Assembly: GCA_030706065.1 (NCBI GenBank)
Contig: JAUZPH010000077.1
Coordinates: 1-11,228, forward strand
DNA: 11,228 nt
Origin: Bacillota bacterium
GTDB taxonomy: Bacteria; Bacillota; Clostridia; Clostridiales; Clostridiaceae
Direction of reading: 5' to 3'
Shown in pieces: positions 1 to 7,506 of this stretch. The first letter of the stretch is position 1. Every line of letters begins with the position of its first letter. A program made the translations under genes and the position numbers. The notes under the pieces are model-generated. The model ran no database searches and had not been told where the DNA came from. It was given only the letters and a program-made list of their open reading frames with translations.

Positions 1-1
1 A

Positions 2-574
2 CTTCCTATGTTCATCAGCGGAAGAAGAAAGAGGGAAAGGGCATTAGAACTGCTGGATATGGTGGGATTGTCCAATAGGAAGAACAATAAACTCTATGAG
101 CTTTCCGGAGGTGAGCAGCAGAGGGTAGCCATTGCCATTGCCCTGGCCAACAGCCCGAAACTTCTGCTGGCAGACGAACCTACCGGAGCACTGGACACAA
201 AAACCGCTGCTCAGGTGCTGGAGGTATTCAGAACTGTAAACAGGCAGCTGGGAGTAACAATAATAATAGTAACCCATGACAACAGCCTTTCGAACCAGGT
301 CAACAGAGTTGTTGCCATAAGGGACGGCCGCACCAGCAGCGAATTCATAATGAAGAGGTCCTACAAACAGGAACTGGAGGAGCTGGAGCATTCTGAAGAG
401 GCGGCGGTGGTTCAGAAAACCAGAGAAGAGAGTCATGAAGAACTCATAGTTTTGGACCAGCACGGAAGGCTTCAGCTTCCCGCTGAGTATGTTGAGGCCC
501 TTGGCCTCAAAGGCAAAAACAAGGTCAAGGTAGAAATGGGTGACGGCGAGATAATAGTCAAGTCTCCGCAGTAG
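2..574 (+). CDS. ABC transporter ATP-binding protein with AbrB-like C-terminal tail (3' part only)
   Basis: Nucleotide-binding subunit of a MacB/LolD-like ABC system, which hydrolyses ATP in the cytoplasm to drive an FtsX-type permease. The reading frame is open to the window edge, so the ATG at 8 is internal: it follows an L-P pair typical of the region before the helical subdomain. The Walker A motif and Q-loop lie upstream. Counting from that ATG, the signature LSGGEQQRV is at 32-40, Walker B LLLADEP at 52-58, the D-loop GALD at 60-63 and the switch histidine in VTHD at 88-91. A charged, Glu-rich linker (about 117-145) leads to a tail at about 146-185 with the pattern LIVLDQHGRLQLP...ALGL...VKVEMGDGEIIV, which resembles a SpoVT/AbrB swapped-hairpin domain. 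From memory, similar GRLQLP tails occur on ABC ATPases paired with FtsX permeases in other Gram-positives. The ATPase call is firm; the tail assignment is by eye. Confidence 0.95.
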   Translation, partial: LPMFISGRRKRERALELLDMVGLSNRKNNKLYELSGGEQQRVAIAIALANSPKLLLADEPTGALDTKTAAQVLEVFRTVNRQLGVTIIIVTHDNSLSNQVNRVVAIRDGRTSSEFIMKRSYKQELEELEHSEEAAVVQKTREESHEELIVLDQHGRLQLPAEYVEALGLKGKNKVKVEMGDGEIIVKSPQ

Positions 575-610
575 TGGGGACGGTTCACCATTATTCATCA
601 TTTTTGGACA
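575..610 (+). repeat. GGGGACGGTTC interspersed repeat, copy A
   Basis: A 36-base sequence beginning TGGGGACGGTTCACC starts directly after the ATPase stop codon (572-574). It matches 4736-4771 at 34 of 36 positions; the two differences are T versus G near the middle (TCATCAT versus TCAGCAG). A shorter relative, GGGACGGTTC, follows at 665-674. GGGGACGGTTC repeats are common between genes in Clostridia, as I remember. Whether they are REP-like, a MITE or another mobile class cannot be decided here. Confidence 0.75.
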
Positions 611-628
611 GGCTTTAGTGAAAAGCTC

Positions 629-658
629 AGGAGCAGGTACGGCAGCGTGCCTGCTTCT
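629..658 (+). repeat. Hairpin inside the repeat-bearing spacer
   Basis: Arms 629-641 and 646-658 pair over 13 bp with two G-U pairs around the four-base loop GCAG (core AGCAGGTACG / CGTGCCTGCT). A smaller hairpin, GCTTT-AGTGA-AAAGC, lies just before it at 612-626. No T-run follows the larger stem, so it is not a canonical intrinsic terminator. Its position between two GGGACGGTTC copies (575 and 665) suggests a REP-like or MITE-like element of roughly 100 bp. It could still slow RNA polymerase or protect the 3' end of the ATPase mRNA. Confidence 0.55.
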
Positions 659-664
659 CTGTTT

Positions 665-674
665 GGGACGGTTC
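665..674 (+). repeat. Short GGGACGGTTC repeat, copy B
   Basis: Ten-base match to the start of the repeats at 575 and 4736, in the same orientation, followed by CTCATTTTTTC, which diverges from the longer copies. Together with copy A it brackets the hairpin at 629-658, so 575 to about 690 may be one inserted unit. Confidence 0.5.
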
Positions 675-741
675 CTCATTTTTTCGCAGGTTGCCGGTAC
701 AGTTCAATTTTTTTACAATAATAACACCATGTGAATCATTG

Positions 742-750
742 TGGTATAAT
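742..750 (+). promoter_or_regulatory. Extended -10 promoter for the adaptor-permease operon
   Basis: TGGTATAAT is a perfect extended -10 element (TGnTATAAT). Transcription would start near 757, leaving a leader of about 43 nt before the ATG at 800. No good -35 box lies 16-18 bp upstream, which is acceptable for an extended -10 promoter. It would let the adaptor and permease genes be transcribed independently of the upstream ATPase gene. Confidence 0.65.
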
Positions 751-799
751 TGGTAATATAAGTATGTGAAATATTTATTTAAGTAATGGGGGATTTACA

Positions 800-1792
800 A
801 TGTGGCCAAAGAAAAATCTTAAAATGTCTTTTGCTATGGTTATTATTGCTGTTTGTGAAGCCGTATTCCTTACAGGCTGCAGCCTTCTGCCCAAGGAGAA
901 GAAAGTGTTGGCTCCGCCTTTAATCCAGCCTAAAAAGCAGGAATACCAGGTGTATGAAGTTACAAGGGGCGATATAACAAGGTCAATTAATAGTGTCGGA
1001 AGTATAATTTCCACAAGTGAAGCTGATGCGTTTGTGAAGGAAAATGGGAGAAGAATTAAGAATGTAAGTGTAAAGCTAGGCAGTATGGTAAAGAAAGGGG
1101 ACCTGCTCATAGAACTGGATTCAGAGAACACAGAAAGTGATTTGACGCTGGAAAAGTTTATTCTGCAGAAAGTAGAGCTGAGCTACGAGAAAACAATGCA
1201 AAGCGGTGATGACTATGCAAAAAAGATGGCGGAGATTGATTTGAATATGGAGAAGTATAAGGTGCAGCAGATGGAACAGCGTATAGCAGCTGCCAGAATT
1301 ACGGCACCTATCAGCGGTAAGGTCATAAATGTGACAGCTCTTAAGGAAGGAGATGCAGTTGAGGCATACAAGGCTTTGGCAACAGTAGCGGATCCCGATA
1401 GCCTGAAAATTGTGTACAATGCTACAGGTAATACCGATACCAAAACAGGTATGAAGGTTGAACTGACCTACTCGGGCAAAGTCTATGAAGGGGTTGTTGA
1501 ACAGATACCTGACAGCGGGAAATACAAGGATCATATAATTATCAGTCCCAATACAAAGATAGACGGTGCCAAGCTTGGTGACAGCATCGATATAAACATC
1601 ATAATTCAGTCGAAGAAAGATACTCTGATAATACCGAAGTCTCTTATCAAAAGCTTTTCCACTGTTAAAAGTGTTGAGGTACTGGATGGAGATAAGAAAT
1701 ATAGTGCGGTAATAGAAACAGGAATAGAAACTACTACTGAAGTAGAAATCCTGTCCGGGCTCAAGGAAGGACAGAAATTAATCTTAAGGTAA
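800..1792 (+). CDS. HlyD/MacA-type membrane-fusion adaptor, predicted lipoprotein
   Basis: Extracellular adaptor subunit of the ABC system, expected to sit on the outer face of the membrane and contact the FtsX permease. A basic N-terminus and hydrophobic segment (about 10-26) end in the lipobox L24-T-G-C27, so Cys27 is the likely lipidated residue. The two halves of a lipoyl/barrel-sandwich domain (about 68-107, and 165-198 with APISGKV) flank a short helical hairpin (about 108-166). A beta-barrel region and a C-terminal domain ending GLKEGQKLILR follow, the usual MacA-like order. The hairpin is short compared with Gram-negative MacA, as expected without an outer-membrane partner. The start is supported by GGGGGA at 788-793, six bases before the ATG. 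The permease gene begins 11 bp downstream. Family membership is secure; the substrate cannot be read from the sequence. Confidence 0.92.
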   Translation: MWPKKNLKMSFAMVIIAVCEAVFLTGCSLLPKEKKVLAPPLIQPKKQEYQVYEVTRGDITRSINSVGSIISTSEADAFVKENGRRIKNVSVKLGSMVKKGDLLIELDSENTESDLTLEKFILQKVELSYEKTMQSGDDYAKKMAEIDLNMEKYKVQQMEQRIAAARITAPISGKVINVTALKEGDAVEAYKALATVADPDSLKIVYNATGNTDTKTGMKVELTYSGKVYEGVVEQIPDSGKYKDHIIISPNTKIDGAKLGDSIDINIIIQSKKDTLIIPKSLIKSFSTVKSVEVLDGDKKYSAVIETGIETTTEVEILSGLKEGQKLILR

Positions 1793-1803
1793 GAGGGATA
1801 AGA

Positions 1804-4734
1804 ATGGCGTTAATCAAGATAGTTCTGAGAAAGATGTATAAAAACAAAGGTTTTGTCCTATTTTTACTGACGGGCCTTCTCATATCGTCCGCTCTTATGA
1901 GCAGTATTCCGCTGTATACACAAGGAGTTCTGCAAAAGGTTCTGGTTAAGGACATGGAGGATTTTCAAAATAAAAGCGAGATATATCCGGGAACCTTTTC
2001 CGTTAAGATCTTTGCAAATGACTCTGCTTCCACTAATGAATTAAAGGGTGTGAAGGATAAGGATAGATTTCTGAATGACAGGGTTAAGGACTTTTATAAA
2101 AGGCTGGTGGATAACTCCTTAAGCATAGACAATTACATGAAAAACAAATTTTCCAAAGAGATGCCGCTGGACACACAGGCAGTATGCTCTACATTTACTA
2201 CAGAGCCAAAGACGATAGTTCATGACAATTTTCAGCCGGGAGATTTTGACGACAGCACCTTCTGCAGAATCAAGACCTTGAGCGATTATGAAAATCATAT
2301 TAAACTCGTTGAAGGCAGGCTGCCGGCAAAGGAAAAGACTGATGAAGCATACGAAGTATTGATTTCCATTGGCGCACAGGAAAAACTCCAGCTTTCCCTT
2401 GACAGGGTATACGTTATGAGCGATACCGAAAAAAAAGGCTTTGAACCTATAAAGGTTAAACCTGTCGGTGTATTTGACCAGAAGGATGATGATGGAATAT
2501 ACTGGTCAGCCTGTAATATAGATACTTATGATGAATCTGTAGTCATGAATGAGCAGCAGATGCTTAATGATGTTTTAAAGGTATGTCCTACACAATTGGA
2601 TACAGTCAATTGGTACTATTCAGTTGATTATCATAAACTTACTCTTGATAACAATGGACAAGTTGACTCCGCCTGCAGAAAGATTATCAATGACCTGAAA
2701 GATATCAGAAGTACTACTGAAGTAAAATTTGAGCTAAGCAATATAGTATATGGCTATTCCTCTAAGGAAAGCCGGTTAAAAGATACCATGTGGTCTCTCG
2801 ATGTACCGGTAATGATAATGCTTTCCATATATCTGTTTATGGTATCGAATCTAATTGTGAACAAAGAAAGAAATGAAATAGCACTTCTCATAAGCAGGGG
2901 AGCAAGCAGATTGCAAGTGGTTTTCGGTTACTTTGTGGAAGGGCTTATTTTGGGAGTTATTGCCATGGCCCTTGGCCCGATTTTAGGCCTGTACCTGACT
3001 AAGATTTTAGGGGCGTCCAGCGGTTTTCTGCAGTTTGTGGACAGGGAGGCCATATATACCCGTTTAAGCCTTGAGAGCTTTGAGTACTCAATGCTGGCGG
3101 TTGTTATCTTCCTTATAACTCTCCTGGTACCTGCCTACAAGGCAAGTAATACAAGTATAGTTGACCACAAGAGGAAGATATCCCGGGAGAAACTGACTGC
3201 AATCTGGCAAAGGACATATATCGATGTAGTATTACTTGTCATAGCTGCTTATGGCTATTACAGTTTCAGTCAGAGGCAACAGAACCTGAAGCTTGCAGCA
3301 AGCTCTGACGGCAGCTTCCAGATAGATCCACTGCTGTTTTTTGTACCCGTATTATTTATCCTGGGAATGAGCCTGTTATGTCTGAGGCTTTATCCTCTGT
3401 TTTTAAAGCTGGTGTATAGAATCGGGAAGAAATTTTGGCCGCCTTCCATGTACGGAACTTTAATACAGGTTTCACGTTCCTCTGTAAGCTATCATTTTCT
3501 AATGGTGTTTATAATGCTTACTCTATCTATTGGTACGTACAGCGCCACTGCGGCAAGAACCTTAAACATGAATGGAGAAGAGAGGATAGAGTTTAAGAAT
3601 GGTGCAGACATAGCTTTGAACATAATGTGGCTCGAACAACTTGATACTGAGGACCCCAGGAATATATTACCGCCATCTGCCACGAAAAAAGATGTTCCGG
3701 ATCCTCCGCGTTATATAGAGCCGCCAATTGAGGACTTTGAAAAGCTTCCCGGAGTGGAACATGTGGCAAGAGTATTCAGACATGATGGCGTAACTGTATC
3801 GCTGAAAGGTTCAAGTAATGAAGATGTCAGCATTATGGGGATAGACCCCTATGACTTTGGCAATGTAGTATTGTACAGGAACGGGCTGCTGCCGTATCAC
3901 ATAAATGAATATCTAAATCTTCTGTCTGCAGAAACCTCAGCCTGTCTTATATCAACACAAATGAGCAGGGATACCGGGTTGAGAGTCGGTGATTCCTTTA
4001 CTGCAAGCTGGGGCCCCAACAGTCCTGTAGTATTCAATGTATATGGTATAGTCGACTATTGGCCATCCTATCTACCAGTGATAAAACCGGATTCAGGAGG
4101 GACAGAACCTAAATTTATGGTAACGAATCTGCCATATGTTGAGGATAATATATGGAAGGAACCGTATAATATATGGTTGAAGCTGAAGCCGGATACCGAT
4201 AAGCAGGAAATTTACAATACTCTGGCAGCAAATCCTCCTACAATAATTAACGGAATTGCGGATACAGAGGAAGAGATTATAGATCTCAGGAATGATTCCT
4301 CCCAGCTGGCAATAAACGGGTCACTGACCATGGGTTTTATCATCAGCGGACTCATCTGCTTCCTTGGTTTTATATTATACTGGGTGCTGTCCCTGAAGGA
4401 ACGGAGCCTCCAGTTCGGTATAATGAGGGCTATGGGATTATCCTCAACCCAGCTGAAGCTTATGATGGTTTGGGAGCAGGTACTGACCTCCGGAGTGGCT
4501 ATGGTGGTTGGGACGTTGGTTGGCCTGTTGTGCAGCAGATTCTATGTAGAGTTCTTCCAGCTGTCTGCAAGCTATGCGGAGCAGACTCCGCCCTTCAGGG
4601 TAATATCGGAATTGGCGGACAGGATGAAGGTTTACGGATTCATAGGCGTAACCATGATACTGGGCCTCGGAATTTTAATATATCTCCTTTCCAGAATTAA
4701 GATAAGTAATGTAATAAAGTTGGGTGAAGATTAA
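1804..4734 (+). CDS. FtsX-like ABC transporter permease, 976 residues
   Basis: Membrane subunit of the ABC system, with no ATPase domain of its own. I count about ten hydrophobic segments, near residues 17-37, 334-352, 374-398, 428-447, 472-488, 508-530, 560-582, 842-862, 888-912 and 944-964. Two FtsX modules are visible, each with the charged cytoplasmic turn after a TM helix: NKERNEIALLISRGAS (353-368) and LKERSLQFGIMRAMGLS (864-880). Large extracytoplasmic regions lie at about 38-333 and 583-840. The second contains a MacB-like stretch with DTGLRVGD and VYGIVDYW. The arrangement is like the long two-module permeases of LolCDE/peptide-efflux-like systems, which act on lipids, lipoproteins or peptides at the membrane surface. 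The start has GAGGG at 1793-1797. The gene is complete, and its stop codon is followed one base later by repeat copy C. Confidence 0.93.
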   Translation: MALIKIVLRKMYKNKGFVLFLLTGLLISSALMSSIPLYTQGVLQKVLVKDMEDFQNKSEIYPGTFSVKIFANDSASTNELKGVKDKDRFLNDRVKDFYKRLVDNSLSIDNYMKNKFSKEMPLDTQAVCSTFTTEPKTIVHDNFQPGDFDDSTFCRIKTLSDYENHIKLVEGRLPAKEKTDEAYEVLISIGAQEKLQLSLDRVYVMSDTEKKGFEPIKVKPVGVFDQKDDDGIYWSACNIDTYDESVVMNEQQMLNDVLKVCPTQLDTVNWYYSVDYHKLTLDNNGQVDSACRKIINDLKDIRSTTEVKFELSNIVYGYSSKESRLKDTMWSLDVPVMIMLSIYLFMVSNLIVNKERNEIALLISRGASRLQVVFGYFVEGLILGVIAMALGPILGLYLTKILGASSGFLQFVDREAIYTRLSLESFEYSMLAVVIFLITLLVPAYKASNTSIVDHKRKISREKLTAIWQRTYIDVVLLVIAAYGYYSFSQRQQNLKLAASSDGSFQIDPLLFFVPVLFILGMSLLCLRLYPLFLKLVYRIGKKFWPPSMYGTLIQVSRSSVSYHFLMVFIMLTLSIGTYSATAARTLNMNGEERIEFKNGADIALNIMWLEQLDTEDPRNILPPSATKKDVPDPPRYIEPPIEDFEKLPGVEHVARVFRHDGVTVSLKGSSNEDVSIMGIDPYDFGNVVLYRNGLLPYHINEYLNLLSAETSACLISTQMSRDTGLRVGDSFTASWGPNSPVVFNVYGIVDYWPSYLPVIKPDSGGTEPKFMVTNLPYVEDNIWKEPYNIWLKLKPDTDKQEIYNTLAANPPTIINGIADTEEEIIDLRNDSSQLAINGSLTMGFIISGLICFLGFILYWVLSLKERSLQFGIMRAMGLSSTQLKLMMVWEQVLTSGVAMVVGTLVGLLCSRFYVEFFQLSASYAEQTPPFRVISELADRMKVYGFIGVTMILGLGILIYLLSRIKISNVIKLGED

Positions 4735-4735
4735 A

Positions 4736-4771
4736 TGGGGACGGTTCACCATTATTCAGCAGTTTTGGACA
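4736..4771 (+). repeat. GGGGACGGTTC interspersed repeat, copy C
   Basis: Near-identical (34 of 36) to 575-610 and in the same orientation. It begins one base after the permease TAA (4732-4734). As with copy A, the similarity starts at the stop codon and ends at TTTTGGACA; sequences beyond diverge. No long hairpin follows this copy, unlike copy A. Confidence 0.75.
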
Positions 4772-4823
4772 ACCATAACTGTTTTGAAAAACATTGAATG
4801 AAAAGTCACATAACAGATGAGTA

Positions 4824-4847
4824 AAGGGAGTCCTGGAGGACTCCCTT
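4824..4847. terminator. Hairpin between convergent genes, probable bidirectional terminator
   Basis: A perfect 10-bp inverted repeat, AAGGGAGTCC / GGACTCCCTT, with loop TGGA lies between the permease (+ strand, ends 4734) and the dockerin gene (- strand, ends 4852). It is only four bases beyond the dockerin stop codon. The T-runs on either side are poor (only the TT of the stem on the + strand), so termination strength is uncertain, but stem quality and position fit a shared terminator. Confidence 0.7.
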
Positions 4848-4851
4848 AGTA

Positions 4852-7374
4852 TCAGGTCATATTTTTTGACGCCGTAACCAGATCATAGATATCTATTATA
4901 TTGTCGGAATTTATATCATATTTTTGGATTGTGCTCCAACTGCCGGAAGTGTTATCCTTGTTATAATTTTGAGCAATAAGGCCGATATCGGTAATTGTTA
5001 CCTGGCCGTCTCCGTTTACATCACCAATTAAGCCGGAGCCTGTTGTAAAGCTGAAGGTGTAATCCTGAGCCAAAACATTTCCGACCCAGTCTCTGAGTCC
5101 GCCCTGCTTGATTGTAACACTGTAGGTTGTATTGGGCTTAAGAAAGGTGGAGGGAGTAATGGTAAAATCTTTCCCGTTATACTTGAATTCAAAAGGAACC
5201 GAGGTACCATTGGTACTTACATCTGCCAACAGCGATTTATCCTTTTCAGGAACCGCAAATATGAATTTGTTGAAGCTTATGACTATGTCGGCGTTAGTGG
5301 ATATACTTTTCGAGGAAGCAGCTGGGGAAGAGCTTACTACAGCGGTAGCCTTCGTATCATAAATCATAAAGTTTTTGGAGGTTTCAGGCAATCCACCTGA
5401 AAGTATGACAAATCCTGAAGGAAGAGCAGTAATATCGTGAACGTAGTTATCCCCAATAGGGAAGGATATCACAAATCTGCTTTCTCCCGGGGACTTTTTA
5501 TAAATGCTTGCATCTTCGTCTGGGGGATAATTTATACAGAAAAGCGTACCATCCGGTCCTTTAACTATCTTATCCGTCGTCAAAAAAACAGGGTCACCCT
5601 CACGTTGAGTATCCTCGGAGAGAGACAGGTCCTGTCCTACCTTGTATATCTTTGATGTGCCGTCGGCGAAGGGAACTACAACTTCCAGTTCATTATCCTC
5701 GTTAAAGAACTCGTTTGATATTTTGCCAAGGCCCATGGAACTTACATTGATTTTTCGCGGGGTTGTGAGATCATGATATTCATATATATATATGGTGCCA
5801 CCATTTTGCTCACTCTTATAAAACATCATATACACATTGTCATATTTATCTGGTTTGACTCCGTAAAAAACAACATTATCCCCATGTCCTAGTTCATCAT
5901 ATACTGAATTGCAGTTTCCTGAAGAGGTTGTACTATCTGGAGAAATCCTGCTGAAGTCGCCGGTGGACCATCGGCTTACGACAAAAATATTTCCCTTGGA
6001 GTCTAAAGTTAAAATATCCGGCTCGGATATGGAATCGGGTAATTGTTTTATTATAGTGCTGTTATTGTTGGAGTCCAAGGTACATATTTTTTTACCATCA
6101 ACATAAATCAGTTTGTTGTTATACAATTTTGTCAGATAGTGATCATAGATAGATTCAATATTACATGGCTGAGTTTTATATAATATTCCATCGGCATTAA
6201 TCCAGGTAAGATACTTTGTCCCAACAGGGCTTATGCTGCAAAAGACCCCATTGTCGCCGGCATCCTTATAAAATTGACTGTTATCGTAAACCCAGCTGCG
6301 AATACTGATATTTTCATCAACCCCATCCTTCATTAGCTGCAAATTGGAAAAATCGGCAGTGGTGAAATTACTTATGTCCTTTGCAGCCAAATAATTTTGT
6401 CCGCTGTAAGTCCCATTTATTGTATAGACAGTAGCCAGCGAACCGTTGGATACAGTTTTCACAAGGTTGATGTCAATTACCCAGGGATTATTTGCAGTAT
6501 CTAGTGTTATGGCTTTTCCGTCGGTCAAATTGAAATCTCCCAACAGTGGTCCGGCGTTGGATAGATGAGAAAGCTTGTCTGACGTTAATGCCCATATTGT
6601 TCCGTCGGAGGACAGTTTAATGTCCGATGCTGAGTGGCTTAAAGATATATTAGTTCCGGATAGGTCAGGCTTGATTTTCATAATCTCGGTAATGGCAGTA
6701 CCTGAGATAAGATTATCTCTGCTGAGATAGATTTCGCCTGAATATTCGCCGACAAATTTAGCATTTGTATAATATGTGGAGTAGTACATGTAACTGGTGT
6801 TTTTGCCGGTGGAAGGGCTTATTCTATATACTGTTATGTATTTCCCGTTCTGGGCATACCAGCAGTTGCCACTGCTGTCCACGTAAGCAGTAAAGGTTGA
6901 AGCCGTTGGATCTTCTCTTAAATTGGGATAGTCCTCCAGCCTGTTGTAATTTGTTACAGTTCCGCTGGCTAAATCAATCTTCTTGATGTAGTGAGATTTT
7001 GCACCATCCGCTGTTGTTTCTTCACAAGGCCCCACAAAAAGGCTGCTTCCTGACTTTAAAATTTTCGCATTAATGCAGTCAGAGTTCAAAGCAAGGGCCT
7101 TTGAAGTCCCTTCTTTAATAATGGTAAGCTTGTTTGCTTTTGTGAGGATTAATTCATAGTCCCCCAAATAGCTTATATCTGTTGGGGCATCTTCGATAAG
7201 ATACTTATTCCAGATTGCAGTGGTTCCGGAGTTCAGGGTCTTCCAGGATGCTGAATCCGTTGAGGTTGCGTGTACGGTATAATCTCTTTGTATTGAGTTG
7301 TCTTTTATGCCAAAACTATTGATTGTTAAACATGCACCTAGGAAAAAACTGATGGCTAACAATCGTTTCTTCAA
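4852..7374 (-). CDS. Secreted dockerin protein with propeller-like repeats and SbsA-type Ig domain
   Basis: An 840-residue exported protein with no catalytic domain I recognise. It starts with a signal peptide (MKKR, then a hydrophobic stretch), cleaved possibly after VHA at 34-36; LGAC at 12-15 is a weak lipobox alternative. Residues about 40-675 contain several blade-like repeats of the 'D..G.iw' type (for example LSSDGTIWAL, LDSKGNIFVV, KGPDGTLFCI), suggesting one or two beta-propellers. Residues about 679-781 resemble the Big_5/SbsA Ig-like domain (SSSP, ISFN, LKPNTTYSVTI, YTFSFTTGSG). The C-terminus (782-840) is a type I-like dockerin with calcium loops DVNGDGQVTITD (785-796) and DINSDNIIDIYD (820-831). 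Dockerins bind cohesins, so the protein is probably carried by a cellulosome or cell-surface scaffold. It has its own promoter and a shared terminator. The dockerin is certain, the Ig domain likely, and the propeller inferred. Confidence 0.9.
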   Translation of the reverse strand: MKKRLLAISFFLGACLTINSFGIKDNSIQRDYTVHATSTDSASWKTLNSGTTAIWNKYLIEDAPTDISYLGDYELILTKANKLTIIKEGTSKALALNSDCINAKILKSGSSLFVGPCEETTADGAKSHYIKKIDLASGTVTNYNRLEDYPNLREDPTASTFTAYVDSSGNCWYAQNGKYITVYRISPSTGKNTSYMYYSTYYTNAKFVGEYSGEIYLSRDNLISGTAITEIMKIKPDLSGTNISLSHSASDIKLSSDGTIWALTSDKLSHLSNAGPLLGDFNLTDGKAITLDTANNPWVIDINLVKTVSNGSLATVYTINGTYSGQNYLAAKDISNFTTADFSNLQLMKDGVDENISIRSWVYDNSQFYKDAGDNGVFCSISPVGTKYLTWINADGILYKTQPCNIESIYDHYLTKLYNNKLIYVDGKKICTLDSNNNSTIIKQLPDSISEPDILTLDSKGNIFVVSRWSTGDFSRISPDSTTSSGNCNSVYDELGHGDNVVFYGVKPDKYDNVYMMFYKSEQNGGTIYIYEYHDLTTPRKINVSSMGLGKISNEFFNEDNELEVVVPFADGTSKIYKVGQDLSLSEDTQREGDPVFLTTDKIVKGPDGTLFCINYPPDEDASIYKKSPGESRFVISFPIGDNYVHDITALPSGFVILSGGLPETSKNFMIYDTKATAVVSSSPAASSKSISTNADIVISFNKFIFAVPEKDKSLLADVSTNGTSVPFEFKYNGKDFTITPSTFLKPNTTYSVTIKQGGLRDWVGNVLAQDYTFSFTTGSGLIGDVNGDGQVTITDIGLIAQNYNKDNTSGSWSTIQKYDINSDNIIDIYDLVTASKNMT

Positions 7375-7381
7375 ATATAAT

Positions 7382-7390
7382 ACCTCCCTT
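7382..7390 (-). promoter_or_regulatory. Strong Shine-Dalgarno that fixes a TTG start
   Basis: On the - strand AAGGGAGGT lies seven bases before TTG (7374-7372). No ATG lies nearby in frame, and the residues right after TTG are KKRLLAISFF, a standard signal-peptide start. The site therefore decides the start codon of the dockerin gene. Confidence 0.85.
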
Positions 7391-7408
7391 GATTACTTTT
7401 ACAGCTTT

Positions 7409-7437
7409 ATTATAGCACCTGCTTGAATAAATGTTAA
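7409..7437 (-). promoter_or_regulatory. SigA-type promoter of the dockerin gene
   Basis: Read on the - strand: -35 TTAACA (7437-7432, five of six to TTGACA), a 17-bp spacer ending in an extended TG motif, and a perfect -10 TATAAT (7414-7409). Transcription should start near 7402, giving a leader of about 28 nt that holds the Shine-Dalgarno at 7382-7390. This is the best promoter in the window and suggests expression independent of the upstream radical SAM gene. The rest of the 132-bp spacer shows no clear terminator for that gene. Confidence 0.8.
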
Positions 7438-7506
7438 TAAATGTAAGGATGTATGGAAGATATTTTCTTGGATCAGTAACCATCAGTATTGAATAAATAA
7501 TGTCAA

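Noticed and set aside
44..679. 211-codon open frame on the - strand opposite the ATPase gene
   Set aside because: It lies antisense to a clear ATPase domain, has no family motif, and its composition (Leu, Tyr, Phe and Cys runs) is that of a shadow frame.
575..690. Intrinsic terminator after the ATPase gene
   Set aside because: The stem at 629-658 is good, but no T-run follows it; it is better treated as part of the repeat unit.
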